DNA of 64,000 nt from Alopecurus myosuroides (taxonomy: Eukaryota; Streptophyta; Magnoliopsida; Poales; Poaceae), in NCBI GenBank assembly GCA_028641055.1, contig CM054063.1:176128697-176192696 (forward strand), written 5' to 3'. Below are positions 1 to 10,445 of this stretch, in pieces. The notes below the pieces were generated by a model, which saw only the letters and a list, made by a program, of their open reading frames with translations, made no database searches and had not been told where the DNA came from. Position 1 is the stretch's first letter. Each line of letters opens with the position of its first letter. Position numbers and translations under genes: made by a program.

Positions 1-320
1 TTTTGCTATAGTAGTACAAAATTTTTGCTACCACGTTTTCGACGGGCTCATCCTTTTCTTTGTTATGTTTTGTTTATGAATATTTTTTTGTTACACTGCA
101 GCAAAATAAGAAACTTATAAGCAAAACGGGAGTTGTGCAACAAAAACTGATTTTGTGGACATTTCTTTGTGACACCTGTCGCACTGAGATGGGAAGGATC
201 TGAAATCCCTCCCTCCGGAGGACGCTCAGTAGGCGCCTAATGAAAAACCCAGAAGCTTGTGTAGTCCCCGTGCGGGGGAGGCATCGCAAATTCGCAACTC
301 GTCATGGCTATTTGATCTCT
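1..320. other. No gene seen left of the MULE
   Basis: The first 320 bases are AT-rich and hold only short chance reading frames. I see no domain, repeat end or promoter I can support. The Mutator-like element terminus begins at about 321. I could not find a convincing 9-11 bp target duplication by pairing this flank with the sequence after 8945. Confidence 0.5.
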
Positions 321-605
321 CGGTAGCGGCTGGCGTGAAAATACACGAAAATGACCGTGGGAATAATCTTCAACACAAAATGGACCTATGGGCAAACTAA
401 TTTCGAATCTGACCCAATAGGGTAGCGCCCAACACCACGGCGCGGTGCCCTTCACTGCAACTTCCCGTCATCCGGCGCGGTGCCTCCGCCACGTAAGCTC
501 GGGTGCGGCTATGTAGCGTCGCCCGCCACGGCGCGATGATTTGAAGTGTAGCGCCGCCCGCTGGGGCGCGGTGCTTCGAGGCACCTGAATTTGGTCGGGC
601 CCGAC
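321..605 (+). repeat. Left terminal inverted repeat of the MULE
   Basis: This arm pairs with 8646-8945. It contains GC-rich modules of the form CGGCGCGGTG next to GTAGCGCC, the reverse complement of the CACCGCGCC/GGCGCTAC modules in the right arm and in the internal block at 4610-4920. Identity is high near the outer 120 bp and looser towards the inside, where modules have been gained or lost. Confidence 0.75.
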
Positions 606-815
606 CCCTTCTCTCCCTGGCCCTCATTCTCTAAGTCACGAAGAACAGAGATCAGCGGCTGCAGCGGGCGCCCCCTCTCCCCCTCCTAAATCCCACCCAA
701 ATCCGGCCGGATTTGGAGGATTTTGCCGTGGATTTCGACCCCCTCCCTCCTAAAGGCATTCTCACTCATTCCCCTAAGTTTTGTCCAAAAAATCTCTCTT
801 ATTTGCTCAATTTCG

Positions 816-1814
816 GTAACCCTAGGTGGATTCTTAGTTCTTGATTTATATTGAAATTTGTAGATTTGTTTGTTGTATGTAGTAGTTGTGCTAGAGATAT
901 AGATGTGTGAGAGAAATTTGACATAGTTGCCACCTTAGAGATCAAGTTGTGCTAGAGATGTAGATGGATGAGAGAAATTTGACATAGTTGCCAAGTTGTG
1001 CTAGAGATGTAGATGGATGAATTTTTGGTATTCTCTAATATGGTTTACAATGTTGTGTAGTTGTTGAAAACCCTCATATTGGCCATTTTATTATGTTTGG
1101 TACGTAATTGTTAAAATCTCTAATATAGGTGTATGTAATAGTTGTGTTATATATGTGTGAGACATATGACTTGTGGAGATGAAATATTGGTATTATCTAA
1201 TTTGAGAGGTGTATATTTGCGTGTTGTTTGGTTCATATATTTCTTTTAGATGAACGCAAAAATTTATTTAGATGTGTATGTGAGACATGTGTCGTATATC
1301 TTGTTATATGGATGTCAAATATATTATAATGTGTATGTTATTAGTGGTTATTTACCATTCTATATGGTTGCTAATTATTGCTCTATGTTAGTAGTGCTCT
1401 ATGTGGTTATTTACCATCCTATATTCTAATGCTATATGTGAGTAGTGCTCTCCGGTGTAAGCTCTATGTGTGGATTATGAGTATATTTCTCTTATTAGCA
1501 TTATGAGAGAAATTTGACATAGATGGATGTAGATGGATGTCAAATATATTCTAATGTGTATGTGAGTAGTGGTTATTTACCATTCTATATGGTTGCTAAT
1601 TATTGCTCTATGTGAGTAGTGCTCTATGTGGTTATTTACCATTCTATATTCTAATGCTATATGTGAGTAGTGCTCTCCGGTGTAATGTCTATGTGTGGAT
1701 TATGGGTATATTTCTCTTATTAGCATTCTCTATGTCTCTTCTAATGTGTATATGAGCATGTTGTCAAATTACCTCTATGTTTCTTATTAGTTTGTCTATT
1801 TTGCAAAATTATAG
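816..1814 (+). other. Probable 5' leader intron of the PMD gene, with internal duplication
   Basis: A GT donor (TTTCG/GTAACC at 816) and an acceptor (AAAATTATAG, ending 1814) frame a 1-kb AT-rich stretch with no coding signal, directly before the PMD start codon at 1816. It contains a direct duplication: 1316-1505 recurs at 1541-1730 (period about 225 bp), plus a shorter duplication of a GAGAAATTTGACATAGTTGCC-type segment near 910-1015. The intron call is an inference from splice-like ends and position. Confidence 0.45.
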
Positions 1815-1815
1815 G

Positions 1816-4356
1816 ATGGATGACGAGTATCTTATCGAGGATAAATATGATGTCAGTCACCGTGGAATGTTTATGGCGGAGCAAAAGAGGGTAATCCATA
1901 TTGACTATGTTTGTTCATATGTATCTAGTTTCCATTTTATTGTTCTAACTTGTATTTGTTCTTGTAGGTATGTGTCCCTCTTCGTTTGCGTGCCCATGAG
2001 GCCTCACACAAGGACATGCCATACGACGAGCGGTACACCGAGTACATTGAGACACTTGGACTACTGCCATATATCTCATTTGTCACTCGGTCCAAGATGC
2101 ACATGAATCCTGCTGCCATCATCGCTCTTGTTGACAGATGGAGGCCGGAGACGCACTCTTTTCACCTCCGCACCGGGGAGATGACCGTGACTCTCCAGGA
2201 CGTGTCCATGATAACGGCACTCCCCATCCGTGGAGATCCTGTTTGTTTCAGCACCGATTCCAAGAACTGGCGTGAGGGTATGTTCAGTCTCACACCAGAG
2301 AAGACTGACCCAAGCAAGGATAGACTCTCAGCCGGCGCTACGTTTGTTTGGATAAGGAAAGAATTTGGAAAATGCCCCGAGGATGCTGACATGGAGAGCG
2401 TTGAGCAGTATGCACGCGCATACGTGTGGTATGTCATCTCGAGGACTCTATTTGCTGACAGTGGTGGTAGGAACGCGCCCTGGATGTGGCTGAAGGCGTT
2501 ATCTGTGAAAAATCTTAGCTGGGGTTCAGCTGCGCTTGCGTACTTGTATCGCCAGGTAATCCAAAGAACTCTCATTTTCTAAATTACATGTCTGTCTCGA
2601 AAACTTGTGAACTTACTAGTGTGTCTCTATGTGCAGTTGGACGAGGCTTGCCGTAGGACCTTACCGCAGACCGGTATTGGTGGTCCACTGGTACTACTCT
2701 CTGTTTGGATGTGGGAACACTTTTCGGTGGGACGGCCGGTAAGGATGAAATCGGATCCTTGGGATGATCATGACAACCCGCTGCGTAGCGCGACATGGGT
2801 GTATTGGTGGCACAAGGTCGCGGAGTTCAAAAGTGACACAAAGAGGGAGTACGTGCGGTACACGAATGAGTTTGATGAGCTGACCCTTGATCAGGTAATA
2901 TTGGTCATATCATGTTCTGTCATAACGTTGTAGGTAATAGTTGTTGAGTTTTGTTCTAATTTTTAAATCTTGTATACTGTTGTAGGTGACATGGGAGATC
3001 TATGGCACTCATGAATATTTTGGAAACACAAACAATCAGTTCGACCTGAACCCAAAGTGCCGAGAGGAAGAATATCTTTGGTTGTTGAAGGTCCCGCTGA
3101 TATGCATCTAGGCAATTGAGCTCCACTTGCCACATCGAGTGATGACACAATTTGGTTTACTCCAAAGTACACCGCCGCAATGGAAGGACACAAAGTTTGC
3201 GTTACACGAGTAAGAATCTAACATTTCCTCTCTTCCATTCTAATCCATGCATTTCATAACACTAACGCTTAATATCTTCTGATATGAAGGTTAGACCGTA
3301 AAAGGCAGAAGAAGGTGCTGAAATGGGATCAACACCATAGTGATTATGTCTCCAAATGGAAAGTTAGGGTGGCAAGGGCTAGCAAGAACAAGATGTATCT
3401 ACGTCATCATGACCAGTTCGAGTTAGCTGCATTCAATGCCTATCTCGCTTGGTTTCATCCACAGACTCGTCTGGCCCTATGTCCTCCTGCTTTCGAGGAT
3501 ATAGTCTTTGATGATGCTCAACTTCCAGCTGCCGCACCTCAGTTCAACTATAACAAGGCAATGAGAGAGGGCCGCGGACCGAGTTTGCACCTATGATCAA
3601 CTATATGGTAATTTGAACAATTTTTTCCGTGTTCATAATTATTAGATTCGGAGATCTAAATTTCTTATTTTCACAGCGCAATGAGATAGAGAACCAAGCC
3701 GCGGAAGCCGAGGATGCAGCCGCTTTCCCTCGTACTAAGAAGGGTGACAGCGCCCTTAGAGCTTATGTGAAAGTAAGTTCTAAATCTTCTCGAGACCACT
3801 TATGATTTCTTTGCAGAATCACTAAGATGTTTCTTCTTAATCTCACAACGTAGCGCCGCTCGGTTACGAGGATTGGCTCATATGCTTGGTTGTCGTACCA
3901 ACGACGCCGCGGAGCCGAGCAATGATTCCTCGGGCTCTCGAGGACATGAGGCCCCTTTCTGTGGCGGTGCTTCCTCCTCCAATCCACCAGATGTTGAGGT
4001 AGTAAAATTCAAAGAAAGCATGGGCTCTCGAGTACACTAGATAATTGGCTCATATGCTTGGTTTATTTTTGTTTCAGGTTGACGATGAAATGGAAGAGAA
4101 CTTGGGTGCATATGTACGTTCTTTTGGATTACGGTCCAAGAATAAGGCCAAAATGGTTGTCGAGGAAAATGAGAATGAGATCGAGGAGGAGGAAGAAGCT
4201 GAGGCCGAGGAGGAGGATGTTCAGGCTGAGGAGGAGGAGGAGATTGAGGTCCCTCCGCCCCAGAGAAGGAAGAAGCTATCATGCAGGAGAAAGAATGCCG
4301 ACGCGCCATCCTCGCCGGCGAGGAAGTTGACTCGGCGCTGCAAGGGAAGGACTTAG
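1816..4356 (+). pseudogene. Plant mobile domain (PMD, MAIN-like) protein gene, broken
   Basis: Proteins of this family (aminotransferase-like plant mobile domain, related to Arabidopsis MAIN/MAIL1) occur as host genes and as passengers in MULEs and gypsy elements. Exons that join in frame are 1816-1890, 1968-2555, 2637-2894, 2986-3209, 3290-3607 and 3677-3772, then less certain exons near 3854-4000 and 4079-4356. Introns are short with GT-AG ends. Family signatures include GLLPYISFV, HSFHLRTGEMTVTLQDV, ALPIRGDPVC, GGPLVLLSVWMWEHF and ELHLPHRVMTQFG. The C-terminus is a Glu-rich run followed by a basic tail ending in RCKGRT. Breaks: an in-frame TAG at 3109-3111 where the family usually has Trp, and a frame slip near 3565-3590 before a FAPMINYM-like stretch. 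It converges on the transposase gene of the same element. The domain call is strong; the last exon borders are weak. Confidence 0.75.
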
Positions 4357-4609
4357 GGACTATTTGCGTACTTGTTGCCGTTGTGGACTTATATGTCGTC
4401 GTCGTTATGGATTTTTGTAGAAGAATTATGGTTTGTGGAGTATTTGTGGACTATTTCTGAACCTTGATGATGTTTGTGGAGTATTTGAGAGTATTTGTGG
4501 ACTGTTTCTGGTTGTTTTCATATAATTGTGCGATGCTAAATTGTTAAATTGTGTTTCAAATTTGTTGAACTGCTGTTCTGTGAAATATTCAATTGGCAGC
4601 AACAAGGTA
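4357..4609. other. 3' flank of the PMD gene
   Basis: This AT-rich stretch follows the PMD stop codon and contains repeated GTTTGTGGA and GTATTTG words. It is probably the 3' untranslated region. No gene is seen. Confidence 0.4.
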
Positions 4610-4920
4610 CAGACCACCGCGCCCCAGCGCGCGGCGCTGCCCTCCAAAGCACCGCGCCGGGTGACTCGGCGCTGCAGTGCCACCGCGCCGCGTGCCCCGG
4701 AGTTACCCAGTAAGGGCACCGCGCCGTCCCAGGGGGCGCTACCCTCCCTCACTTAGCCATTTTGGCGACGCGGGGGGTAGCACCCCTCTGGTTGCTCTCT
4801 GTTAGTTCGTGGCAAAAACATCTACAAACCACCGCGCCACCGCGTGCGGCGCTGCCCTCCAAAGCACAGCGCCGGGTGACTCGGCGCTGCAGTGCCACCG
4901 CGCCGGGTGGCGGTCTGAGA
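4610..4920. repeat. GC-rich modular repeat block between the two MULE genes
   Basis: Two blocks (about 4613-4755 and 4831-4920) are built from modules of about 35-45 bp of the type CACCGCGCCG...GGCGCTGC/AC. One stretch, AAAGCACCGCGCCGGGTGAC (with CAGCGCCG in the second copy), followed by TCGGCGCTGCAGTG, occurs in both. The same modules make up the inner part of both terminal repeats, in the orientation of the right arm. The transposase reading frame runs into the second block and loses all family similarity there, so the block marks a deletion or insertion junction. Confidence 0.7.
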
Positions 4921-6613
4921 TGACACAAACCTCTCTTTGAGGCTCGAATATCTTGGTTCTTACTTGGTACATGAACCACTCCCAATTATCATTGTTTTCC
5001 GCGGTAACCAAAGCAAAAGCCAAAGGCAACAACCCGTCATTGGCATCATGCGCTGCTGCAACCAAGAGTGTGCCTTGGAACTGTCCGGTCAAGAATGTGC
5101 CATCCACCGAGATAACCGGCCTACAACGCTTGAACGCCCTTATGCATTGCCCAAAATCCCAAAATGCACGGCCAAACACCCGGACATTTGCACCCTTGTA
5201 CTCTCTAGTCTTTGTGCCAAATGGCTCTACCACCACCACCATGCCCGGGTTTGTAGCCGCCATTGCTCCCAACATCCTAGGGAGTCGGTTATATGCTTCC
5301 TCCCAATCACCATACAACATCTTAAATGCGGCTTGCTTCGCCTTCCATGCCTTTCCATACTTCACCGTGTAACCGAATAGTGTTTTCACCGTATCTATGA
5401 TAGCTCCAATCGAATAAGACGGGAATGACGATATTTCGGTGGAAAGTCTATAGCCAATGAAATCTGAGGTTAGTTGCCGGTGAGCATTCTTGACTTCAAT
5501 GTCATCGCTATCCTTGCCACCGCACATGTGAGTTGCCACACAACTTGTTATCCCCCATTGAGTCCCTCCTTTCCATGGTCTTGCATGCACAATCCATGGA
5601 CACCCTTTGTTTGCCTCATCACATTTAACCGTGTAACGCACCTTGGAGTCCGAGTGACCCACCTTGAAAGGTCGGTAATACTTAACCGCATACTCCTTGA
5701 GCCATGTCTTCAATTCCAACAAACTTTCAAATTACACTCCCTTGCAAATACCATACTTTTGGGGATCCATATCCTTCTTCGAACTTGGCCTTGGTCCAAG
5801 CATTTTACTAGTGCCTCCGTCAACCACGGCTTTGTCGGCGAGACTAAGATCATGGAACAATGATGTCCAATGATCCCGTCCCACTACCTTCTTGAAAACT
5901 TCGGCTTCTCTAGCCGTTAACCCATCCTCATCAACATCTTCCTCGGGACCTTCATCATCGGAGTCATTTGCATAGCATCGGTTGTAAGGCATTAGAGGAT
6001 CCATGTCCTCTTGCAAACAATATGCATCCACATCACCAATATCATTGGTATGAAGCTCATCCTCCAACTCATCTTCTTCCGATGATACATCTTGATCATC
6101 TTGAGAAGGGTTTGGAGGGCGGTGGATTTCATGTTGAGTCATTGTTGGTTGGCTCATGTCATGTTGGGTCATTGGAGGTGGACTCGATGATGTGACATAC
6201 ACTTCATGCTCATCAAATGGCTCGTTACGAATAGGGCTCCTAACATCACTTTGGGAGGCACACCGGTTCAAGTCAAAGTGCATGAGAGGATCAACCTTCT
6301 TGGTGGCAAATAATTCACGAGCTTTTTCTTGAGATTCCGCCACGATATCCTTGTAAGAACTCCAACGTGACTCGGAGTTGAGAGGCATGACCTTCCAACG
6401 AGAGTGCATCCCGGTGCCAACATTATGCCTTCCCACCAATTCAACTGCATCATTTGGCTCCATCCAGTTTAATTCAATCCTCACTTTTTCCACTACCTCG
6501 TCATAGCTAGGATTACCATCAAACATCAACACAACCTCCTCCGGGTCATGGTCAACATTCCCTCTCAAAAAAGAATCCTTATCCACATGATGAACACTAA
6601 CAAATTTCTCCAT
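4802..6613 (-). pseudogene. MuDR/MURA-type MULE transposase, truncated
   Basis: The start ATG is at 6613. The first 293 residues include a PB1-like N-terminal region (VVLMFDGNPSYDEVVEKVRI) and an acidic linker. A single in-frame TAA at 5732-5734 then interrupts the frame, which continues with the MuDR DNA-binding region (LKTWLKEYAVKYYRPFKV, VKCDEANKGCPWIV, C/H zinc ligands, VATHMC) and the start of the DDE transposase domain. The first catalytic Asp lies in VISVDGTFLTG and a second in CVISDRH. After ISDRH (about 4930) the protein turns into translated GC-rich repeat. The rest of the catalytic core with the third acidic residue, and the SWIM zinc finger normal for the family, are therefore missing. 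The gene is convergent with the PMD gene. The copy cannot encode an active transposase as it stands. Confidence 0.85.
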
Positions 6614-7137
6614 CTAAAAAATAATTACAACAACACAACAAAATTTTCTCATCAAATAAATTTATACACATTCACCATTGAATTCAATCTACTAAAATAA
6701 TAGTATCATACATCTCACTAACTACATCTAACCCTAAGCATAATGCTAATTATTTAACACTAACCATAATTAATATAGCTCACTAACTATATCTAGCTAA
6801 AATCATAATCCCTAACATTGAAATCATGTGCACACCACTATATAGCTCTCATACACAAACATTGAGCAATTCAACCACAAATTTCCCCTCATATGCAAAA
6901 GTTAGGGTTTCCTAGATCTACACAAATGTCAACTCTAATTGCAAAAATTAATTGGACACAAAGCTTAAGAATAGGGGGAATACCTCTTGAACAAAGGGGG
7001 GGGACCAAAATCCACCAAGTATAGACCAAGAAATGGATTGATTTGAGAGTGGGGTGACTTGGGGGAGTGAGAGGGAGAGAGAAAATGGGGTCAACCCGAG
7101 AAAGAAAAGTGGAGTGGAGAGAGAGGCGGGGGGGGGG
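6614..7137. other. Upstream region of the MULE transposase
   Basis: This AT-rich stretch lies between the transposase start (6613, minus strand) and the nested CACTA element. Near 7060-7137 it becomes purine-rich and ends in a G run that supplies the GGG target site of the CACTA insertion. It presumably holds the transposase promoter, but I cannot place a TATA box with confidence. Confidence 0.4.
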
Positions 7138-8642
7138 CACTAGTAGGAAACTGCCTTTCTATGGAAGGCTTTCTGTGGCGCACCAGTGTGTGGTGCGCCA
7201 TAGAAATTTAGTTTTGTGGCGCACGTCAAAATATGCGCCACAGAAATGTTGTATTCTGTGGCGCACGGAGGAAGGGTGCGCCACAGAAACTCAATTTCTG
7301 TGGCGCACGTAATCTGGTGCGCCACAGAAATAAGCAATTCTATGGCGCACGGGGATTGGTGCGCCACAGAAATAGTGCGCCACAGAAATAGGCAATTCTA
7401 TGGCGCACGGGGATTGGTGCGCCACAGAAATAGGCAATTCTATGGCGCACGGGCATTGGTGCGCCACAGAATCCAACATTTCTGCCACACGTGGAGCCAC
7501 AGAATTTTTTTCTTCCCTCCACACCCCCCACCCCCCGGGAACGCCTTTTCTAGTTTTTGACGGAAGAGTTGGCGGTCTAAAAAGCATCAAAAAATAAATC
7601 CCTTATAGATGCACGGAGAGTTTAAGGTCTACTTTTTTTTTATCAAATTTTGAAATATGAATTTCGACTTTCTAAGCAAAAGTTCGTTAAAAAAAGTAAA
7701 ATGGACATAACTTTTGCATACGATGTCGAAAAAAAATGATCAAGATATAAAAAAAAAACTAGAGAGAAAAAGGAATCCAACCTCACTGGCCTTCGGCCTG
7801 TGAGTTTTTTTAGAATCGCCAAATTCCAAAAGGAACACAAGTTATGGCAGTTTTAAGATTTTGACTAGAAAATTAAAAAAAAAAGAAAAAATTTTGTGGC
7901 GCACCCCTTCATTTGGTGCGCCACAGAATTGTGGAGGCAGGATTCGAAATCCTGCCTCCTCCCCTCCTCTTCTTCCTCTTCTATCCTCCTCCCCTCCTAT
8001 TCTTCCCTTCTCCCCTCCACTTCTCCTCCACTTCTCATCTTCTACCTCTTCACTTCTCTCCTCTCCTCCACCTCTCCTCCTCCTCCACCACCACCACCTC
8101 TCCTCCTCCTCCACCACCACCACCCCTCCTCCTCCTCCACCACCACCACCTCCGGCGAGCTCCTCCTCCTCCTCCTCCTCCTCCACCACCACCACCACCC
8201 CTCCGGTGAGCTCCTCCTCCTCCTCCACCACCACCTCTCCTCCTCCTCCTTCTTCTCCTCCACCACCACCTCATCCTCCACCACCACCACCACCACCACC
8301 ACCTCCGGCGAGCTTCTCCTTCTCCTCCCCACCAACTCCGGTGATCCCCATCCTCCACCCACCAACTCCGGCGAGCATCCGACGAAATCCGGCGAAATTT
8401 CAAAATTTCGAAAAATTCCCGCGGCCAGATCTGGCCGCCTTTTTTTTTGAAATTCAAAAAAAAATTCTGTGGCGCACCCCTCCTTGGTGCGCCACAGAAT
8501 CGCAAATTTCTGTGGCGCACGGCTGAGGTGCGTCACAGAAAATTTTTCTATGGCGTGAATTCTGTGGCGCACCCCTCTGGCCCCTAGGTGCGCCACAGAA
8601 TCTCAATTTGGTGCGCCACAGATAGGCCTTTTTCTACTAGTG
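7138..8642. mobile_element. Non-autonomous CACTA element nested in the MULE
   Basis: The element begins CACTAGTAG (7138) and ends CTACTAGTG (8642), exact inverted termini typical of grass CACTA elements, with GGG on both sides as the 3-bp target duplication. The termini extend further: AAACTGCCTTTCTAT on the left and AGGCCTTTTTCTACTAG on the right. Many subterminal copies of GGTGCGCCACAGAAAT and its complement lie at 7170-7495 and 7896-8620, the usual transposase-binding architecture. No transposase gene is present. The long reading frames inside are translations of CTCC/CCACCA repeats and should not be called genes. Confidence 0.88.
7960..8345. repeat. CTCCTCC/CCACCACC low-complexity core of the CACTA element
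   Basis: This pyrimidine-rich, nearly pure C/T/A tract is composed of CTC, TCC and CCA triplets and is interrupted by CTCCGGCGAGCTC words that recur every 60-90 bp. It gives long but meaningless open frames on both strands (poly-Ser/Pro/Thr or poly-Trp/Arg/Glu). Confidence 0.85.
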
Positions 8643-8645
8643 GGG

Positions 8646-8945
8646 GGGGGTCAGGCTGGCTTTTTTCTCACCCTGGGAGGACCGCGCCGTGCTGCGAGGC
8701 GCTACCCTCCTTAGCACCGCGCCGTGCCAGGCGGCGCTACATTACCGCACCTGGGCCCGCCCTGGTCTACGTGGCGGGGTGCACCGCGCCGGGTGAGGGG
8801 ACGCTTCCCTTAAGACCACCGCGCCGCGGTGTTGGGCGCTACCCTGTTGGGTCATTTCCGAAATTAGTTGGCCCATAGGTCCATTTTGTGCTGGAGATTC
8901 TCACCAGGGTCATTTTCGTGTTTTTTCACGCGGCTGGCCAAGAGG
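8646..8945 (-). repeat. Right terminal inverted repeat of the MULE
   Basis: This is the reverse complement partner of 321-605. Modules of CACCGCGCCG with GGCGCTAC occupy the inner 200 bp. The outer 100 bp (from about 8845) carries the conserved words CTAATTTCGGAAATGACCC and GGTCATTTTCGTG, given here on mixed strands. A poly-T stretch at 8961-8972 follows the element end. Confidence 0.75.
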
Positions 8946-9164
8946 TGCGTCGATCAGTTTTTTTTTTTTTTTACTTATATTGGTTTGAACAAATGATGAG
9001 CCCCGATTTTGGAATATGAGTTGCCAATTCAGTTTGTTGCCGCCCACTCCGAATCCGTTCCATACACGAACCGTGTTTCCTTATGAAGAAACCGGAACAC
9101 GCGTCGCGTGCGCTCTACGCCGGGTCTTTCCGATCTTGTATCGTGATCTTATCGAGCCTTCACC

Positions 9165-9170
9165 ATATAA
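9165..9170 (+). promoter_or_regulatory. Possible TATA box of the kinase gene
   Basis: ATATAA lies about 70 bp upstream of the kinase start codon, a plausible spacing for a short leader. Only position and composition support it. Confidence 0.35.
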
Positions 9171-9236
9171 TGGTCGAATCCCTCTCACCATCACCTCGCG
9201 TTGTTCGAGTACTTTGCCCTACCCGACCTCGCAACA

Positions 9237-10445
9237 ATGGTAGCCCTCCCCGCTTGCGACATGGCTGACGACGCCCGGTACGCCGCCGGAGCCGAGGGGA
9301 TGGCCACCATCGCGTGCCAGGTCGCCTCCATCTGCGCCATGATCGACGAGCACGACGCCACCGAGACACCCATGAGCGCCAGTCGAGTCGACGCTATTTC
9401 CGCTATGATCGACGACGTCGCTGCCGCGTCGCAGCGCACAACGATCAGCAAGCAGACGAGCAAGCCACGGCGGATGCGCAGCACCTGCTGCTACAAGTAT
9501 CTGTGCACGATAGGAGAGGGCTCCACCGCCGTCGTCACCAAGGCGCGCCACCTTGCCACAGGTCAGACCGTCGCCCTTAAGACCATCCGCGAAGGCTGCC
9601 GCTCCGTCTCCGGCGGCGATCTCCTGCGGGAGGCCTGCTTCATGGCCGCCTGCCGCGGTCACCCCTCCATCGTCGCCCTCCACGGCATCGCGCGCGCGCC
9701 GGGCACCAAGAACGACTACTCTCTAGTCATGGAGCACGCCGGGCCGTCCCTGGGCCGCGTCCTGCTCGACCGCATGTGCCGCACCGGCCGCCCGTTCCCG
9801 GAGCCCGAGACGCGCCGCGTCATGCGGCAGCTGCTGTCAGGCGCGAAAGCGGTGCACGGGCACGGCATCGTCCACCGCGACATCAAGACCGAGAACGTCC
9901 TTGTGGACGGCGATGGCAACGTCAAGATAGCCGACTTCGGGTCGGCGATGTCGGTGGCCGGGCAGATCAATGCCGACGCATACTGGTCCGCCGGAACGAC
10001 GCAGTACAGCGCGCCGGAGATGCTGATGGAGACGCCGGGCTACGGCGCCAGCGTCGACGCGTGGTCCCTGGGCTGCGTGATGGCGGAGCTGCTCACCGGG
10101 GAGGTGCTCTTCAACGAGAACTGCGACTCCGACCAACTGCACCTGATCTACGACGTGCTCGGCGTACCGGGGAAGAGGGCGTGGAAGCCCTACGAGTCGT
10201 CATTCGTGGCCGCCAGTGTGCCGCTTTGGCGTCGAGAGCAGCAGCAGCGGCGGCGGCAGGGGCGGTGGCACGGCAACCAGCTGCGCGAGCTGTTCCCCGA
10301 GGAGCTGCTGTCCGAGGATGGATTCAAGGTCCTCAAAGGTTTCCTCACTTGCAACCCCAGCAAGCGGCTCACTGCCGCCGCCGCGCTCAAACTTCCGTGG
10401 TTCGCTGGCGAAGACAATGCTCCGGCGCTCGACAAGATCTGTTGA
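9237..10445 (+). CDS. CDK-like serine/threonine protein kinase, intronless (CDKF-2/CDKG-type)
   Basis: This predicted 402-residue soluble kinase would phosphorylate Ser/Thr in proteins. Its kinase domain runs from about residue 88 to 392. It has a glycine loop GEGSTAVV (93-100), the VAIK lysine as VALK (Lys115), the catalytic loop HRDIKTEN (213-220), DFG (233-235), APE (259-261) and DAWSLGCVMAELLTG in the F helix. The final part (LTCNPSKRLTAAAALKLPWF) resembles the end of CDK-like kinases. No PSTAIRE-type helix is evident, so cyclin binding is doubtful. The family is expanded and single-exon in grasses, usually annotated as putative cyclin-dependent kinase F-2. The first ATG is at 9237. A second at 9261 has a better Kozak context (GACATGGCT), so the protein may start eight codons later. 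The gene is very GC-rich with no stops or frameshifts. The MULE ends about 290 bp upstream, so promoter sequence may include or abut it. Confidence 0.85.
   Translation: MVALPACDMADDARYAAGAEGMATIACQVASICAMIDEHDATETPMSASRVDAISAMIDDVAAASQRTTISKQTSKPRRMRSTCCYKYLCTIGEGSTAVVTKARHLATGQTVALKTIREGCRSVSGGDLLREACFMAACRGHPSIVALHGIARAPGTKNDYSLVMEHAGPSLGRVLLDRMCRTGRPFPEPETRRVMRQLLSGAKAVHGHGIVHRDIKTENVLVDGDGNVKIADFGSAMSVAGQINADAYWSAGTTQYSAPEMLMETPGYGASVDAWSLGCVMAELLTGEVLFNENCDSDQLHLIYDVLGVPGKRAWKPYESSFVAASVPLWRREQQQRRRQGRWHGNQLRELFPEELLSEDGFKVLKGFLTCNPSKRLTAAAALKLPWFAGEDNAPALDKIC

Larger units (their letters stand above)
321..8945. mobile_element. Long-TIR Mutator-like element carrying PMD and transposase genes
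   Basis: The sequence at about 321-605 matches the reverse complement of about 8646-8945 along most of its length. Shared pieces include GAAAATGACC, CACAAAATGGACCTATGGGC, CTAATTTCG and GGGTAGCGCCCAACACC, so this is a terminal inverted repeat of roughly 280-300 bp. Between the repeats lie a plant mobile domain gene on + (1816-4356) and a MuDR-type transposase on - (6613 downward), tail to tail, with a GC-rich repeat block between their 3' ends. A CACTA element (7138-8642) interrupts the segment between the transposase start and the right repeat, so the original element was about 7.1 kb. Both genes have stops, so the copy looks non-autonomous. Exact outer ends are uncertain by about 10 bp because the outermost bases have diverged and no clean target duplication was found. 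Confidence 0.8.

Noticed and set aside
7861..8596. Long open frames on both strands in the CACTA core
   Set aside because: They are translations of CTC/CCA repeats (poly-Ser/Pro/Thr or poly-Trp/Arg) with no start context and overlap each other on both strands.
300..8975. A 9-11 bp target duplication of the MULE
   Set aside because: GATC occurs near both ends, but no duplication of the required length could be aligned with confidence.
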